NCBI RefSeq assembly: GCF_003967535.1
Contig: NZ_BIFR01000002.1
Location: 1,550,001-1,614,000, forward strand
Origin: Tengunoibacter tsumagoiensis
Lineage (GTDB): Bacteria; Chloroflexota; Ktedonobacteria; Ktedonobacterales; Ktedonobacteraceae
DNA length: 64,000 nt
Reading direction: 5' to 3'
The position numbers and the translations under genes were made by a program. Below, one piece after another: positions 25,815 through 34,358 of the stretch (within the stretch, counting starts at the first letter, position 1; each line of letters starts with the position of its first letter). Under the pieces are notes generated by a model. It was not told the DNA's origin. It was given only the letters and a program-made list of their open reading frames with translations, and made no database searches.

Positions 25815-26903
25815 TTAATACACTCCCTCAATGACTTGATTGCGCGCACTATCCAGGGTTCCAATACGAGCAAGCCCATCCCATGCAAAACCGGCCACAG
25901 GTTTTTGCCGAAGTGCACTATCCCGCTCCAGGACATTTGGGACAAACAGTTCTTTGGTCAATAAGGTCATACGAACCTGCCCAACCTCTCCATAATCCAC
26001 AAGCTCACCGGGAGATTCTGGTCGTACCACATCAACCAGGCAGTACGGATAAAAAGGCTGAAACACACAGAGCTCTGTATCTTCAGCGACGCGGGGCCGT
26101 TGGCAAGCAATCCCCATCAACGTATTCCCATACCAGCCAATAATCTTTGTGTCTGGAAAAAACTCTTCTTCCAGAAGATAGAGTGACTCGGTGCTGATGC
26201 TTGTCCCTGCCCAGATCAAGACGCGAATCCGTTTTTGAAAGAGGGCTAAAACCTCTGGACGCTTACAAATAGCCTCTAATACAGGAGGGGTCGCAAAAAG
26301 CATGGAAATAGGCTGTGTCTCCAATGCATTGACTGCCTGGCTAATGATATGATCAAGATAGAGTTTTGTGATATCAAGCCGCTGTTGCTGAATACATTTT
26401 TTGACCCAGCGAGGATCAAAATCAATATAATAGCAGAGGCTTGAGCGCAAATGAGCCACTAATCCAATCGAGCGACCAACAATATGTGGTCCAGTTGGCC
26501 CAATGTGTAGCCAATGTCCCTGCTCAGGAATGCCATGCATCGTGAGCATACTGTTGATCCAATCGATCCCCCGTCTCCGAGAGGTACTTTCAATAATCCG
26601 TTTAGGAGAGCCTGTCGTGCTTCCGCTCTCAAAGACAGAGAACTCCCATGCTTGCTCCTGGCGGCACCCTCTGGGAATCAGGTCTTCTACGGCAATGTGC
26701 TTCCATTGGCTGGAAACATCGGGAAACCTGTACAGATCTGCGACGGTACGAATATCCGTAAGCGGATCAAAAGGCAGTTGATCTTTCTGACGCAGCCAGA
26801 AAGGGGAGCCTGTCTGTGGCTGAAAATGCCATTGCATCGTCTCACGTACCAGCTCATCTGGTTCAGGAAGAGCATCAAAGGGACGTTCAAATAGAGCACT
26901 CAT
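25815..26903 (-). CDS. LuxE/PaaK-like adenylate-forming enzyme
   Basis: A 362-aa ANL-superfamily protein of the short LuxE (acyl-protein synthetase) type, which adenylates a carboxylic acid and may hand it to a protein or to the reductase. The P-loop is FESGSTTGSPKRI near residue 92 and the aromatic-Gly motif GWYGNTLMG is near 256. It lacks the full C-terminal ANL subdomain, as LuxE does. GAGG lies 9 nt before the ATG. The LuxC-like gene follows after 1 nt. No LuxA/LuxB or LuxD is present, so the pair is not for bioluminescence. In this cluster the likely substrate is a ring carboxylate derived from chorismate (inference). Confidence 0.82.
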   Translation of the reverse strand: MSALFERPFDALPEPDELVRETMQWHFQPQTGSPFWLRQKDQLPFDPLTDIRTVADLYRFPDVSSQWKHIAVEDLIPRGCRQEQAWEFSVFESGSTTGSPKRIIESTSRRRGIDWINSMLTMHGIPEQGHWLHIGPTGPHIVGRSIGLVAHLRSSLCYYIDFDPRWVKKCIQQQRLDITKLYLDHIISQAVNALETQPISMLFATPPVLEAICKRPEVLALFQKRIRVLIWAGTSISTESLYLLEEEFFPDTKIIGWYGNTLMGIACQRPRVAEDTELCVFQPFYPYCLVDVVRPESPGELVDYGEVGQVRMTLLTKELFVPNVLERDSALRQKPVAGFAWDGLARIGTLDSARNQVIEGVY

Positions 26904-26959
26904 ACGTTATTTCCTCACCTATTCTTTGGTCCATCCCTGGCACATCGTTGCCAGTTTCC

Positions 26960-28138
26960 CTAATCCCTCAGCTTACTTTTCTGTGCTCGAATATGTTCTT
27001 CAGCCGTTCGAAACTGTGTGCGTTGATCTGCCGTCACCTCCTGCCCTAACGCATATTTGAACGCGGCGGATTGAATAGCACGAGGAGGACAGCCCTCAAC
27101 ATACACGCCTGCATCTCGATGTTGATACGTACAATTGCCAATCAAGACCACTCGCCCTTTCACCTCGGGCAATGTCTCCATAGGGCCCGAGATGATCGTC
27201 AATTCTCCATCATAGGCCTGCAATTCGGGCTCTAGCATCAGAAGCGATCCAGCAATATAGCGTTGACACTGGATGCAGGCGTGCTGAGCATAAATGTGGA
27301 TCCCCTCTCGTGGCGATTGAACCGTATACGGAGGATGATTCAACGTAAAAGCGACGTCAGCGGGGCGCAGGCCGACCACAGTGATCTCATTCAGATCAAT
27401 GGTGCCCAGGCCCCTATTGTGGGCGATGCGCAAATATTCGACCTCAAAGGGATCGTAACCGGCAACGGTGCTCATGACCGCATCGATGGAGACAGCGCTG
27501 GTGGAGGCAGAAAGAAGGCCAACCTCACGTGCGACTCCATTGATTGGATAGTTGCCTTCAATCACGGTGGTTGCATCTGTGATCACCAGATCCTGGTGCC
27601 GTAAGAGATTCAGATCAACAATCGATTCTTCCACACCTACGGTATGCACGATCCTGGTAGTATAGCCAGGAAACATGCCAATCAGATTTTTCATGGCATT
27701 TGTCACCAGAACACCTGCATGCGCACGCAATTGTGGAATACCAATGAAATAATCGCAATCAAGAATGATCTCCGGAAAAGCAACCGGGACACGCAAAGAG
27801 GTCGCTCCCTCAATCGCGGCCACACGCAGTGAGCAATCGTCAAAGCTCATCACTGTGGCATAGCGGTGAATATCCGTGTCTTTCAGCAGCGTATAGATAT
27901 TTCTGGTCCGCTCTGCCACGGTAACCTTTGCCCCTTTTGCCGCTACCAGACGAGCAACTGCGCAGACAAGCTCAGGATGACTCTGAAAACCAGGCTTCAC
28001 CTGAAACATATTGGGTTTTATGACTACACGCATGCCAGCCTGGAGCGCATCAAGCGGTGAGCCGAGGAGCGCCAGGAGCTCGTCAGTGGCCTGCGTCAGA
28101 TCTCGACCAGCCCTTAACAGAGCGACCGTTGCGTTCAT
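26960..28138 (-). CDS. DUF362 domain-containing protein
   Basis: A 392-aa DUF362 protein; the family core is visible as VVIKPNMFQVKPG near residue 38 and AMKNLIGMFPG near 148. The C-terminal part has a Cys pattern (CIQC, then CTYQ and GCPPRA) that might hold an iron-sulfur cluster, but too few ligands are spaced like a classical ferredoxin to be certain. Its ATG overlaps the cyclase stop (ATGA). DUF362 proteins recur in unusual natural-product and cofactor pathways with no single assigned reaction. Here it sits centrally in the operon and could be a redox or ring-modifying step. Confidence 0.85.
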   Translation of the reverse strand: MNATVALLRAGRDLTQATDELLALLGSPLDALQAGMRVVIKPNMFQVKPGFQSHPELVCAVARLVAAKGAKVTVAERTRNIYTLLKDTDIHRYATVMSFDDCSLRVAAIEGATSLRVPVAFPEIILDCDYFIGIPQLRAHAGVLVTNAMKNLIGMFPGYTTRIVHTVGVEESIVDLNLLRHQDLVITDATTVIEGNYPINGVAREVGLLSASTSAVSIDAVMSTVAGYDPFEVEYLRIAHNRGLGTIDLNEITVVGLRPADVAFTLNHPPYTVQSPREGIHIYAQHACIQCQRYIAGSLLMLEPELQAYDGELTIISGPMETLPEVKGRVVLIGNCTYQHRDAGVYVEGCPPRAIQSAAFKYALGQEVTADQRTQFRTAEEHIRAQKSKLRD

Positions 28139-28818
28139 AGTGACGCTCTCCCCTGGAAATCTTCAACAAAAATTGCTCGTACGGGTGCCGCCTCTACCCC
28201 ATCCACTTTTGTTGGCAGGGCAATCAGGTAGCCTGTCGGCTGTTTGATCTGATGCAGATTGGTAATGTACTCAAGAATAGGCACACCTGCACCCAGGAGG
28301 CGAAAATGGACCGGCTGTGTCGTGTCCCCCGGCTTGTCCGTAATACAATCTAATCCCACCAGGACCGCCCCATGCTCTACGATCCAATCAGCAGCTGATA
28401 AGACTAGATACGGAGGTTTGTCCCAGAAATCAGCGTGCCCCCAGTAATGGTGGTGATAATCGGTTCGAATAATCAGTCGCGAGCCTGCTGTCCATATGCC
28501 GTTGAGCGCTTGCTCTAAGTCATCGCCCGTAATCGGTTCACGGGGAGCTTTATGGGAAAGATCGGCAATACAGGTATGCCCAATAAAGGTGTCCAGTGGG
28601 ATCTGATCTAAGGTCTCTTTCTGCGCGTAGAAGTGTTGCGGTACATCAACATGGGTCGCGTTATGTGCAAAAAGCTCCAGGCGTGTAAATGTTCGACCGG
28701 TATGGGCAGGGTCGGTCTCAGGGGTCATGACCGCATAGATGGCTGATTTTGGATACCACTTTGCCTGAAACGACGGCATATCGGCATAGAAACCTTGCGT
28801 TATATCAATGAATTGCAT
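28135..28818 (-). CDS. Cyclase-family metal-dependent hydrolase (kynurenine formamidase-like)
   Basis: A 227-aa member of the cyclase family (PF04199), whose members include kynurenine formamidase, isatin hydrolase and polyketide-cyclase-like enzymes. The metal motif HxxTHxDxPxH is present as HNATHVDVPQHF near residue 53. The ATG at 28818 has GAGGG seven nt upstream; the longer in-frame start adds a Cys-rich leader without a site. It overlaps the DUF362 start by 4 nt and follows DAHP synthase by 20 bp. It could hydrolyse an amide, lactone or lactam formed on the pathway. Confidence 0.87.
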   Translation of the reverse strand: MQFIDITQGFYADMPSFQAKWYPKSAIYAVMTPETDPAHTGRTFTRLELFAHNATHVDVPQHFYAQKETLDQIPLDTFIGHTCIADLSHKAPREPITGDDLEQALNGIWTAGSRLIIRTDYHHHYWGHADFWDKPPYLVLSAADWIVEHGAVLVGLDCITDKPGDTTQPVHFRLLGAGVPILEYITNLHQIKQPTGYLIALPTKVDGVEAAPVRAIFVEDFQGRASL

Positions 28819-28838
28819 GTATCGTCCCTCTTTCTTTG

Positions 28839-29849
28839 CTATACAGCAAATGAAACACACGTAGAGAAGGAGGTATCCGCAACTTTTTGCGCTTTCTCAA
28901 TCAGAGCATCGTACTCCTGGAATGACAGTGTCTGTTTTCCATCACTGAGCGCTTTATCCGGTTCCGGATGCACTTCCACCATAATCCCATCTGCGCCAGT
29001 TATGAGCGATGCAATTGCCATCGGCGTTACGAGGCTCCGTTGGCCCGTCCCGTGGCTGGGATCGGCAATAATCGGAAGGTGAGAGAGCTCTGGAATAAGC
29101 TGAATGGCTGTCAGATCTAAGTGGCGTCCGGCTGACGCTTCAGAGGTACAGATCCCTCTTTCGCAGAGCACCACTTGAAAATTTCCTTCGGACAGGATAT
29201 ATTCTGCGGCTTGCAACCAGATCGTGAGCGTCGCCCAGGGAGATCGTTTCAGCAAGATGGGCTTGCCAGAACGCCCGGCCTCAGCCAGCAATGGAAAATT
29301 TTGCATGTTCCGCGCTCCTATCTGAAGCATATCAGCATAGGTAGCCACTAACTCAACATCTTGCGGAGACATCACCTCGGTCACAATGGGCAGACCGGTG
29401 AGCGCTCGCGCCTCAGCCAGCAATTTCAGGCCATCATGCTGTAGCCCTTGAAAACTATAGGGAGATGTTCGCGGTTTATAAGCTCCGCCACGCAAGATGT
29501 GACACCCATTTTGTGCCAGGTGCGTGGCAGTTGACAGTAATTGATCTCGACTTTCAACCGAACAGGGGCCCGCAATCATAACCGGGTGGCCCGCCCCAAT
29601 TGAGACAGCTCCTACCTGGACAATCGTACGTTGAGCCCCCAACGCCTTGCTCGCTAAAGGGTAAGGCGTGCTACTATAAACTACTTCAACACTATCGGAT
29701 CGCTGCTCAATCTCTTCTTTGGGAAGAAAACGCTCTGAGACAATCCAACGGGATCCGGCGAACTCAACATACCTGGCATAGGGAATGTATGCTAAGAGTT
29801 GAGTCACATCGCTGCCATTATGGAGCTTAATAATCGTGCTCTGAGACAT
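28839..29849 (-). CDS. aroF: 3-deoxy-7-phosphoheptulonate (DAHP) synthase, type I-beta
   Basis: A 336-aa enzyme that condenses phosphoenolpyruvate with erythrose 4-phosphate, the first step of the shikimate pathway. A roughly 70-aa ferredoxin-like regulatory N-terminus precedes the barrel, with GPCSVES near residue 94 and RGGAYKPRTSPYSFQG near 121. Two conserved motifs are unusual: KRSPWATLTIWL where most have KRG-xSATIEEWL, and ERGICTSE where most have ERGIRTFE. GAAGG lies 7 nt before the ATG. A second DAHP synthase inside a biosynthetic operon usually boosts chorismate supply, perhaps free of feedback control. It follows the SARP gene by 50 bp. Confidence 0.9.
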   Translation of the reverse strand: MSQSTIIKLHNGSDVTQLLAYIPYARYVEFAGSRWIVSERFLPKEEIEQRSDSVEVVYSSTPYPLASKALGAQRTIVQVGAVSIGAGHPVMIAGPCSVESRDQLLSTATHLAQNGCHILRGGAYKPRTSPYSFQGLQHDGLKLLAEARALTGLPIVTEVMSPQDVELVATYADMLQIGARNMQNFPLLAEAGRSGKPILLKRSPWATLTIWLQAAEYILSEGNFQVVLCERGICTSEASAGRHLDLTAIQLIPELSHLPIIADPSHGTGQRSLVTPMAIASLITGADGIMVEVHPEPDKALSDGKQTLSFQEYDALIEKAQKVADTSFSTCVSFAV

Positions 29850-29899
29850 TCTTTCACCTTCACTTCACAAGTAGATCGTCAAGGAACGACCTATGGGCA

Positions 29900-30706
29900 T
29901 TATCTGGCAATTTTTGCACGTAAATCTTTCATTTCTTCACATGGCTCGATCCCCAATTCACCGCTGAGGAAAGCACGAAACCGTTCATATTCTTGAAGAG
30001 CTTTGGCCATATTTCCTTGCCTCACATATGCATCTACAATGGCCTTCATGGCTGGTTCAGAATAGGGATCGAAGTAGAGCGCCTCATTGGCATATTCAAT
30101 CACTCCTTCAAAGTCATGATGCTGATAATGAAACTGAATCAACTTTTGGACTGCATGAGAGTGCACAAATTGATACTGTCGCTGATACGGCAAACACCAA
30201 TCTTCGTAGGAATCTTCAGGGAGAAGGTCTCGCTGACAGATTCTCATGACGCGCCGATAATGAGATGCCGCCGCAGTCACGTTCCCCGCTTTCTCCAGAT
30301 CTTTTGCCGATTGAAACAGGTTTTGGACTTCCAGGGTATCAACCCACCATGAATCATCAATCTCAAACCAATAAAAATGGGCGCTATGATGAATAAAGCG
30401 CGATGGTTGCCGCGAAGTCAGGGTCGGCTCAAGCAGGCGACGGAGATTATGGAGCGTGACATGAAGGCTACTGACAGAAGATTTAAAGTCGAGATCTGGC
30501 CACAACAGATCGATAAGTTGATCAGTTGAATAAATTTTCCCCGGATTCATCAGAAATAGCTTCAACAGCGTTTTGACTTTTTTTCCTCGCCAGTGAGATT
30601 GTTCTATTAACTGCCCCTGCCTAAAAAAGAGAAAAGGGCCAAACAGATAGGCTTTATAGTGCAGTGTGTCTTCTTTTCTCTGAAGAGGAACGTGTAGCAA
30701 GCTCAT
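29900..30706 (-). CDS. SARP-type transcriptional activator (OmpR winged helix + BTAD)
   Basis: A 268-aa SARP regulator: an OmpR-like DNA-binding domain in the first ~110 residues (WRGKKVKTLLKLFLM, then TDQLIDLLWPD) and a BTAD helical domain (about 120-265, ending LGIEPCEEMKDL). ATG 30706 has a purine-rich GGAAGGTGG eight nt upstream. It is the first gene of the nine-gene operon, and its own promoter carries four GTAAAG direct repeats, so autoactivation is likely. A near-identical array drives the NHLP-clan operon at 7.6 kb. SARPs switch on antibiotic clusters in Actinobacteria; that role here is inference. Confidence 0.9.
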   Translation of the reverse strand: MSLLHVPLQRKEDTLHYKAYLFGPFLFFRQGQLIEQSHWRGKKVKTLLKLFLMNPGKIYSTDQLIDLLWPDLDFKSSVSSLHVTLHNLRRLLEPTLTSRQPSRFIHHSAHFYWFEIDDSWWVDTLEVQNLFQSAKDLEKAGNVTAAASHYRRVMRICQRDLLPEDSYEDWCLPYQRQYQFVHSHAVQKLIQFHYQHHDFEGVIEYANEALYFDPYSEPAMKAIVDAYVRQGNMAKALQEYERFRAFLSGELGIEPCEEMKDLRAKIAR

Positions 30707-30828
30707 AACCAAATCCACCTTCCTGATCTTCTACAAATATCATCACTCAATCTTTCAAAGGTAGAACGTTGTATGACGAGGAACGTCATTTGTGTCACAT
30801 ACACTTCTATACATTTGTCTCTGAAGGC

Positions 30829-30884
30829 ATGATACAGTATGAGCGCTTTACAAACACTTTACTCCACTTTACTTCACACTTTAC
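30829..30884 (-). promoter_or_regulatory. SARP-type operator/promoter of the nine-gene operon
   Basis: On the minus strand GTAAAG begins at 30884, 30872, 30862 and 30851, spaced 12, 10 and 11 bp. GTAAAGC is followed after 10 nt by TATCAT (30834-30829) as a -10-like element. Repeats and spacing match the array at 7359-7412. The rest of 30707-31230 (about 520 bp between the SARP and MATE genes) is AT-rich and, beyond this array, shows nothing I can name. Confidence 0.75.
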
Positions 30885-31230
30885 ACGTCATGGTAAAAAA
30901 GCTTTTCTTTTTTATTAAAAATATGACTTGACCATTAAGTAATCTGTATGTTAGAATTTTATAGAATGTATTGTTCATGTAGAAACTTTACCGGTTCATT
31001 TTATCTATCATGTATTATTCCACTCAACGCTCAATTCTTTCTTCAACAGTTACCGATGGCGAAGAAACAGGTGAACACATGTGAAGAGAGAAAGCTCTTA
31101 TCATCCAGGCGGCCCTCTATGCTCAACATCGCTTCGCTTGCGCAGCTTGTACAGTTTCTACTCTGTGCTTCTGGATCCGTTCGCACGTAGCCAACAACAG
31201 GGCCTGTCCTTAGAAGAAGGAGGTGCTTCA

Positions 31231-32583
31231 ATGGAGCCATCAATCCATCGAAAAAAGCTCGCCTTGCTGGCTTACCCTGTGTATTTCGAGTTACTTGCAG
31301 GGGTCATTGCTGGGATTGTGGATACTATCTGGGTCGCAAGGTTGGGAGAACATGCGGTCGCCGCTGTGGCAGTGGCAACGAACTTTGAGAATGTCTTGTT
31401 GGGAATTATCTTAATGGTGAGCTCAGGGTCTACGGTCCTTATTTCAGTCTATCTGGGGAAAAAGGATATCCAGGGAGTAAAGAATGTTGTCAAAGGGAGC
31501 TGGATCTTATGGGGCATCCTTGCACCGGTGATTGCGGTGAGTGGATTTTTCTTACGAGAACCGATTGCATCCCTCTTCATTGACAAGAATGACGGTCAGA
31601 CGCTCAAGCTCGCCGTTGATTTTTTCCAAATCTCTTTTCCTGGTGTGCTGGTCTTTTTTGCACAAAATATTTCTGACTCCTTCTTTAAGGGCGATAGTAA
31701 CACGCGTTTTCCCATGAAAATGGCGATAGTGGCGAACATCTGCATCCTTGTTTTAGATCCACTCTTTATCTATGGCCTGCTTGGCGTTCCACGTCTCGGA
31801 GTACAGGGAGCTGCTATCGCTACGCTACTTGGACGTATGATTACCCTGGCGATAAGTCTGTTCTATCTGGGTCGTTCGCGGCTCATACAGATGAGCCGCG
31901 CAGTCCACACGACCGGCAAAGCCTTCGCCACTATCAACCAGATCCTGAACTTTGGGCTCCCGATGTCCGGTGATTTCATCTTACGAATGGTTGGCAACAT
32001 GATATTGATTGGATTGATCGGGAGCTTCGGCGTTGCCAATCTGGCAGGATATGGGATCGGTTCAAAAATCCTGGTGTTTGTCACTATGTCATTTTATGCA
32101 ATCCGTCAGGCTTCCAGTATTTATACGGCACGCTGTATTGGAACCGGCCACAAAAATGAAATACATTCGATTGGCCGCCAATCGCTCTTCCTGGGATTCT
32201 GCCTGGCCGCGTTTGCATCTGCCATACTGGCTCTTTTTGCGACCCAGCTCATCTCTTTATTTATCGCAGACTCCTCTGTTATCGCTGCGGGGACGCTGTA
32301 TCTCCATTACATGTGCATCTACCTCCTGGCTCTGACCTGTGTGATTAGTCTGGGCGGCGTCTTTCAAGGCGCTGGAAAAAGCCGCTTATTGCTATACGTG
32401 ACCATCATTGGCATCTCCATACAGATTATCATCGCCTATGGACTCTCGTTCTTTTCCTCATTACACGTCGCTGGTATCTGGATAGCGATTATTGTAGGAA
32501 CGCTCATTCAAGCGATTGCGGTCATTTTCTTATTCTCTTCCCGAGCATCCTTTCAAGGATTTATCGTAGATCCTGCCCACTAG
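31231..32583 (+). CDS. MATE-family efflux transporter
   Basis: A 450-aa integral membrane protein with about 12 hydrophobic segments in two homologous halves, typical of MATE cation/drug antiporters. Near the N-terminus is AYPVYFELLAGVIAGIVDTIWVA split over TM1-TM2, with the family-like pattern of Pro and Asp residues. AGGAGG lies 7 nt before the ATG, the strongest ribosome site in the region; upstream in-frame codons lack one. It is divergent from the SARP operon and its stop overlaps the end of the convergent ABC gene by 4 nt. It probably exports the cluster product. Confidence 0.92.
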   Translation: MEPSIHRKKLALLAYPVYFELLAGVIAGIVDTIWVARLGEHAVAAVAVATNFENVLLGIILMVSSGSTVLISVYLGKKDIQGVKNVVKGSWILWGILAPVIAVSGFFLREPIASLFIDKNDGQTLKLAVDFFQISFPGVLVFFAQNISDSFFKGDSNTRFPMKMAIVANICILVLDPLFIYGLLGVPRLGVQGAAIATLLGRMITLAISLFYLGRSRLIQMSRAVHTTGKAFATINQILNFGLPMSGDFILRMVGNMILIGLIGSFGVANLAGYGIGSKILVFVTMSFYAIRQASSIYTARCIGTGHKNEIHSIGRQSLFLGFCLAAFASAILALFATQLISLFIADSSVIAAGTLYLHYMCIYLLALTCVISLGGVFQGAGKSRLLLYVTIIGISIQIIIAYGLSFFSSLHVAGIWIAIIVGTLIQAIAVIFLFSSRASFQGFIVDPAH

Positions 32584-34358
32584 ACCAGGGAGTTGCTGGC
32601 TCCCTGCCATAACCGTTGCATCTCTTCGCTGGTGGTCAGTAACTCATCCAACGTTCCTCGGGCTGCGATAACGCCATCCTTGAGGACAATGATCTGGTCT
32701 GCACGTTGCAGGACGGCACGACGATGTGTCACAACAAGATAGGTTCTCTCTTTCCTTTGAAAGAGGCGTTCCCAGAGAATGTGTTCGGTCTCGACGTCGA
32801 GCGCGCTGGAGAGATCGTCGATGACCAGTAGTTCGGCACCACGCACGAGCATACGAGCAGCAGCTGCACGCTGCACCTGGCCGCCGGAAAGTTTGACGCC
32901 ACGAGTGCCGACCGATGTCTCCAATCCCGCCTCCAATTGCTGTATATCAGGCTCTAGCACAGCGTCCCATACAGCGGCTGCCAGCGCTTCTGGATCGTTG
33001 GGGAGCCCCAGGAGAATGTTCTGTTTAAGTGTCTCGCTGAAGAGACGGGGGACCTGCGCTGTATATGCCGCACGTGGTGGGAGAAAGAAAGATGCAGCAT
33101 CCTCCACGACGTGATTGTTCCATCGAATCTCGCCCGCATCCAGGGGGAGCAAGCCCAGAAGAGCCTGAAGCAGCGTTGTCTTGCCTGATCCAACCTGTCC
33201 CGTTACGACGGTCAGGCTACCCTGGGGCAGGCTCAGGTCTACCGCTTCGATACCATGGCCCGTCTGTGGATAGCGATAGGTCAGACCTTGCGTCTCTACA
33301 AGGTTTAAGCGATCACCGGTGTTCCAGACGGGAGTGGATACAACTGGCAGAGGGCCACGCAGGTACAAGGGCGTGGGCTCTACCAGCGCATCGGGTGAAG
33401 CATCACCCAGTAATTCACTCATCCGTTGAAAGGCAACTCCCGTCTGTCCGTAGTGAGTCAGAAATTGACCAGCATCGGCTGTAAATTCAGCGATCAGGCT
33501 GACGTATGAGACGAACAGAGCAAAGTCACCAACCGTCAGATTACCAGCACGCAGACTACTTGCAGCCACTATCATCATCAGGCCAGAGCCCACGTTGACT
33601 GCATTGGCGGTTATAGCATCGAGGATCTGCGTTGCCAGACGATCAGCCAGCATTGCCCGGCGGCGCTGCTCGTTTATGCGACGGAAGCGAACCATGACAC
33701 GCTCTTCCGCGCCCGCAGCCTGCACTGCCTGGACGCCTGCAAGGATATCACCAATGGCTCCCGTGACCTGGCTGGTTGTCTGACTACTTGCGGCGCGATA
33801 GCGTCCTAGAGCGGTACTTGCCCAGCGTGCCAGTAGTGCCACAGCCGCCAGAGGCAGGATGGTAATGAAGGCGATACGTGCATCGATGTGCAGGAGCACC
33901 AGGAAAGCGATCAAGGCGATCAGGCCCTGCCCCACAATCTCATCGCTCCAATCTACGCCATCTTCCGCCTGATAGGCATCGTCGCGGAAGCGGCTCATTG
34001 CCTCTCCAAGCGAGAAAGGGAATGCAGAAGCGCCCGGGCGTTTTAAGATCTGTCGCAGTAGATTGCGACGTACCAGTGCGCTCATAGTGAAACGCATCAG
34101 GATCTCAACAAAGCCCGCACCAAGCAAGAGAGCAGCCTGGACCAGGGCAAGGATCGTCAGCATGACGAGCAGTCCATTGGCGTCGAGTGCCAGATGTGCT
34201 CGTCCAGTCAGCGTATCCAGAAACGCCTGGACGATCAGCCCTACCACGAGCGATGATCCACCCAATACTCCCCATAAGAGCGCATGGAGCAGGTAGAGCC
34301 AAAACTTATACTGTGCCATCTTCTGGAGAGAGCGCCAGGTGGGAACGACTTTCTTCAT
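32580..34358 (-). CDS. ABC exporter half, degenerate-site subunit
   Basis: A 592-aa fused TMD-NBD half transporter: six membrane helices in about residues 15-310, then an ATPase with Walker A GQVGSGKTT near 385 and signature LSGGQVQRAAAARM. The Walker B strand ends IDDLSSA near 510, so the catalytic Glu after the Walker B Asp is replaced by Asp. The switch His is in VVTHRR. This points to the non-hydrolysing site of a heterodimeric exporter. The start overlaps the partner gene by ATGA. It lies next to the MATE exporter and may be part of the cluster or a separate drug pump. Confidence 0.92.
   Translation of the reverse strand: MKKVVPTWRSLQKMAQYKFWLYLLHALLWGVLGGSSLVVGLIVQAFLDTLTGRAHLALDANGLLVMLTILALVQAALLLGAGFVEILMRFTMSALVRRNLLRQILKRPGASAFPFSLGEAMSRFRDDAYQAEDGVDWSDEIVGQGLIALIAFLVLLHIDARIAFITILPLAAVALLARWASTALGRYRAASSQTTSQVTGAIGDILAGVQAVQAAGAEERVMVRFRRINEQRRRAMLADRLATQILDAITANAVNVGSGLMMIVAASSLRAGNLTVGDFALFVSYVSLIAEFTADAGQFLTHYGQTGVAFQRMSELLGDASPDALVEPTPLYLRGPLPVVSTPVWNTGDRLNLVETQGLTYRYPQTGHGIEAVDLSLPQGSLTVVTGQVGSGKTTLLQALLGLLPLDAGEIRWNNHVVEDAASFFLPPRAAYTAQVPRLFSETLKQNILLGLPNDPEALAAAVWDAVLEPDIQQLEAGLETSVGTRGVKLSGGQVQRAAAARMLVRGAELLVIDDLSSALDVETEHILWERLFQRKERTYLVVTHRRAVLQRADQIIVLKDGVIAARGTLDELLTTSEEMQRLWQGASNSLV

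Noticed and set aside
24428..26903. A bioluminescence (lux) operon
   Set aside because: luxA, luxB and luxD are absent; the LLM flavoenzyme at 40 kb is distant and in another transcription unit.
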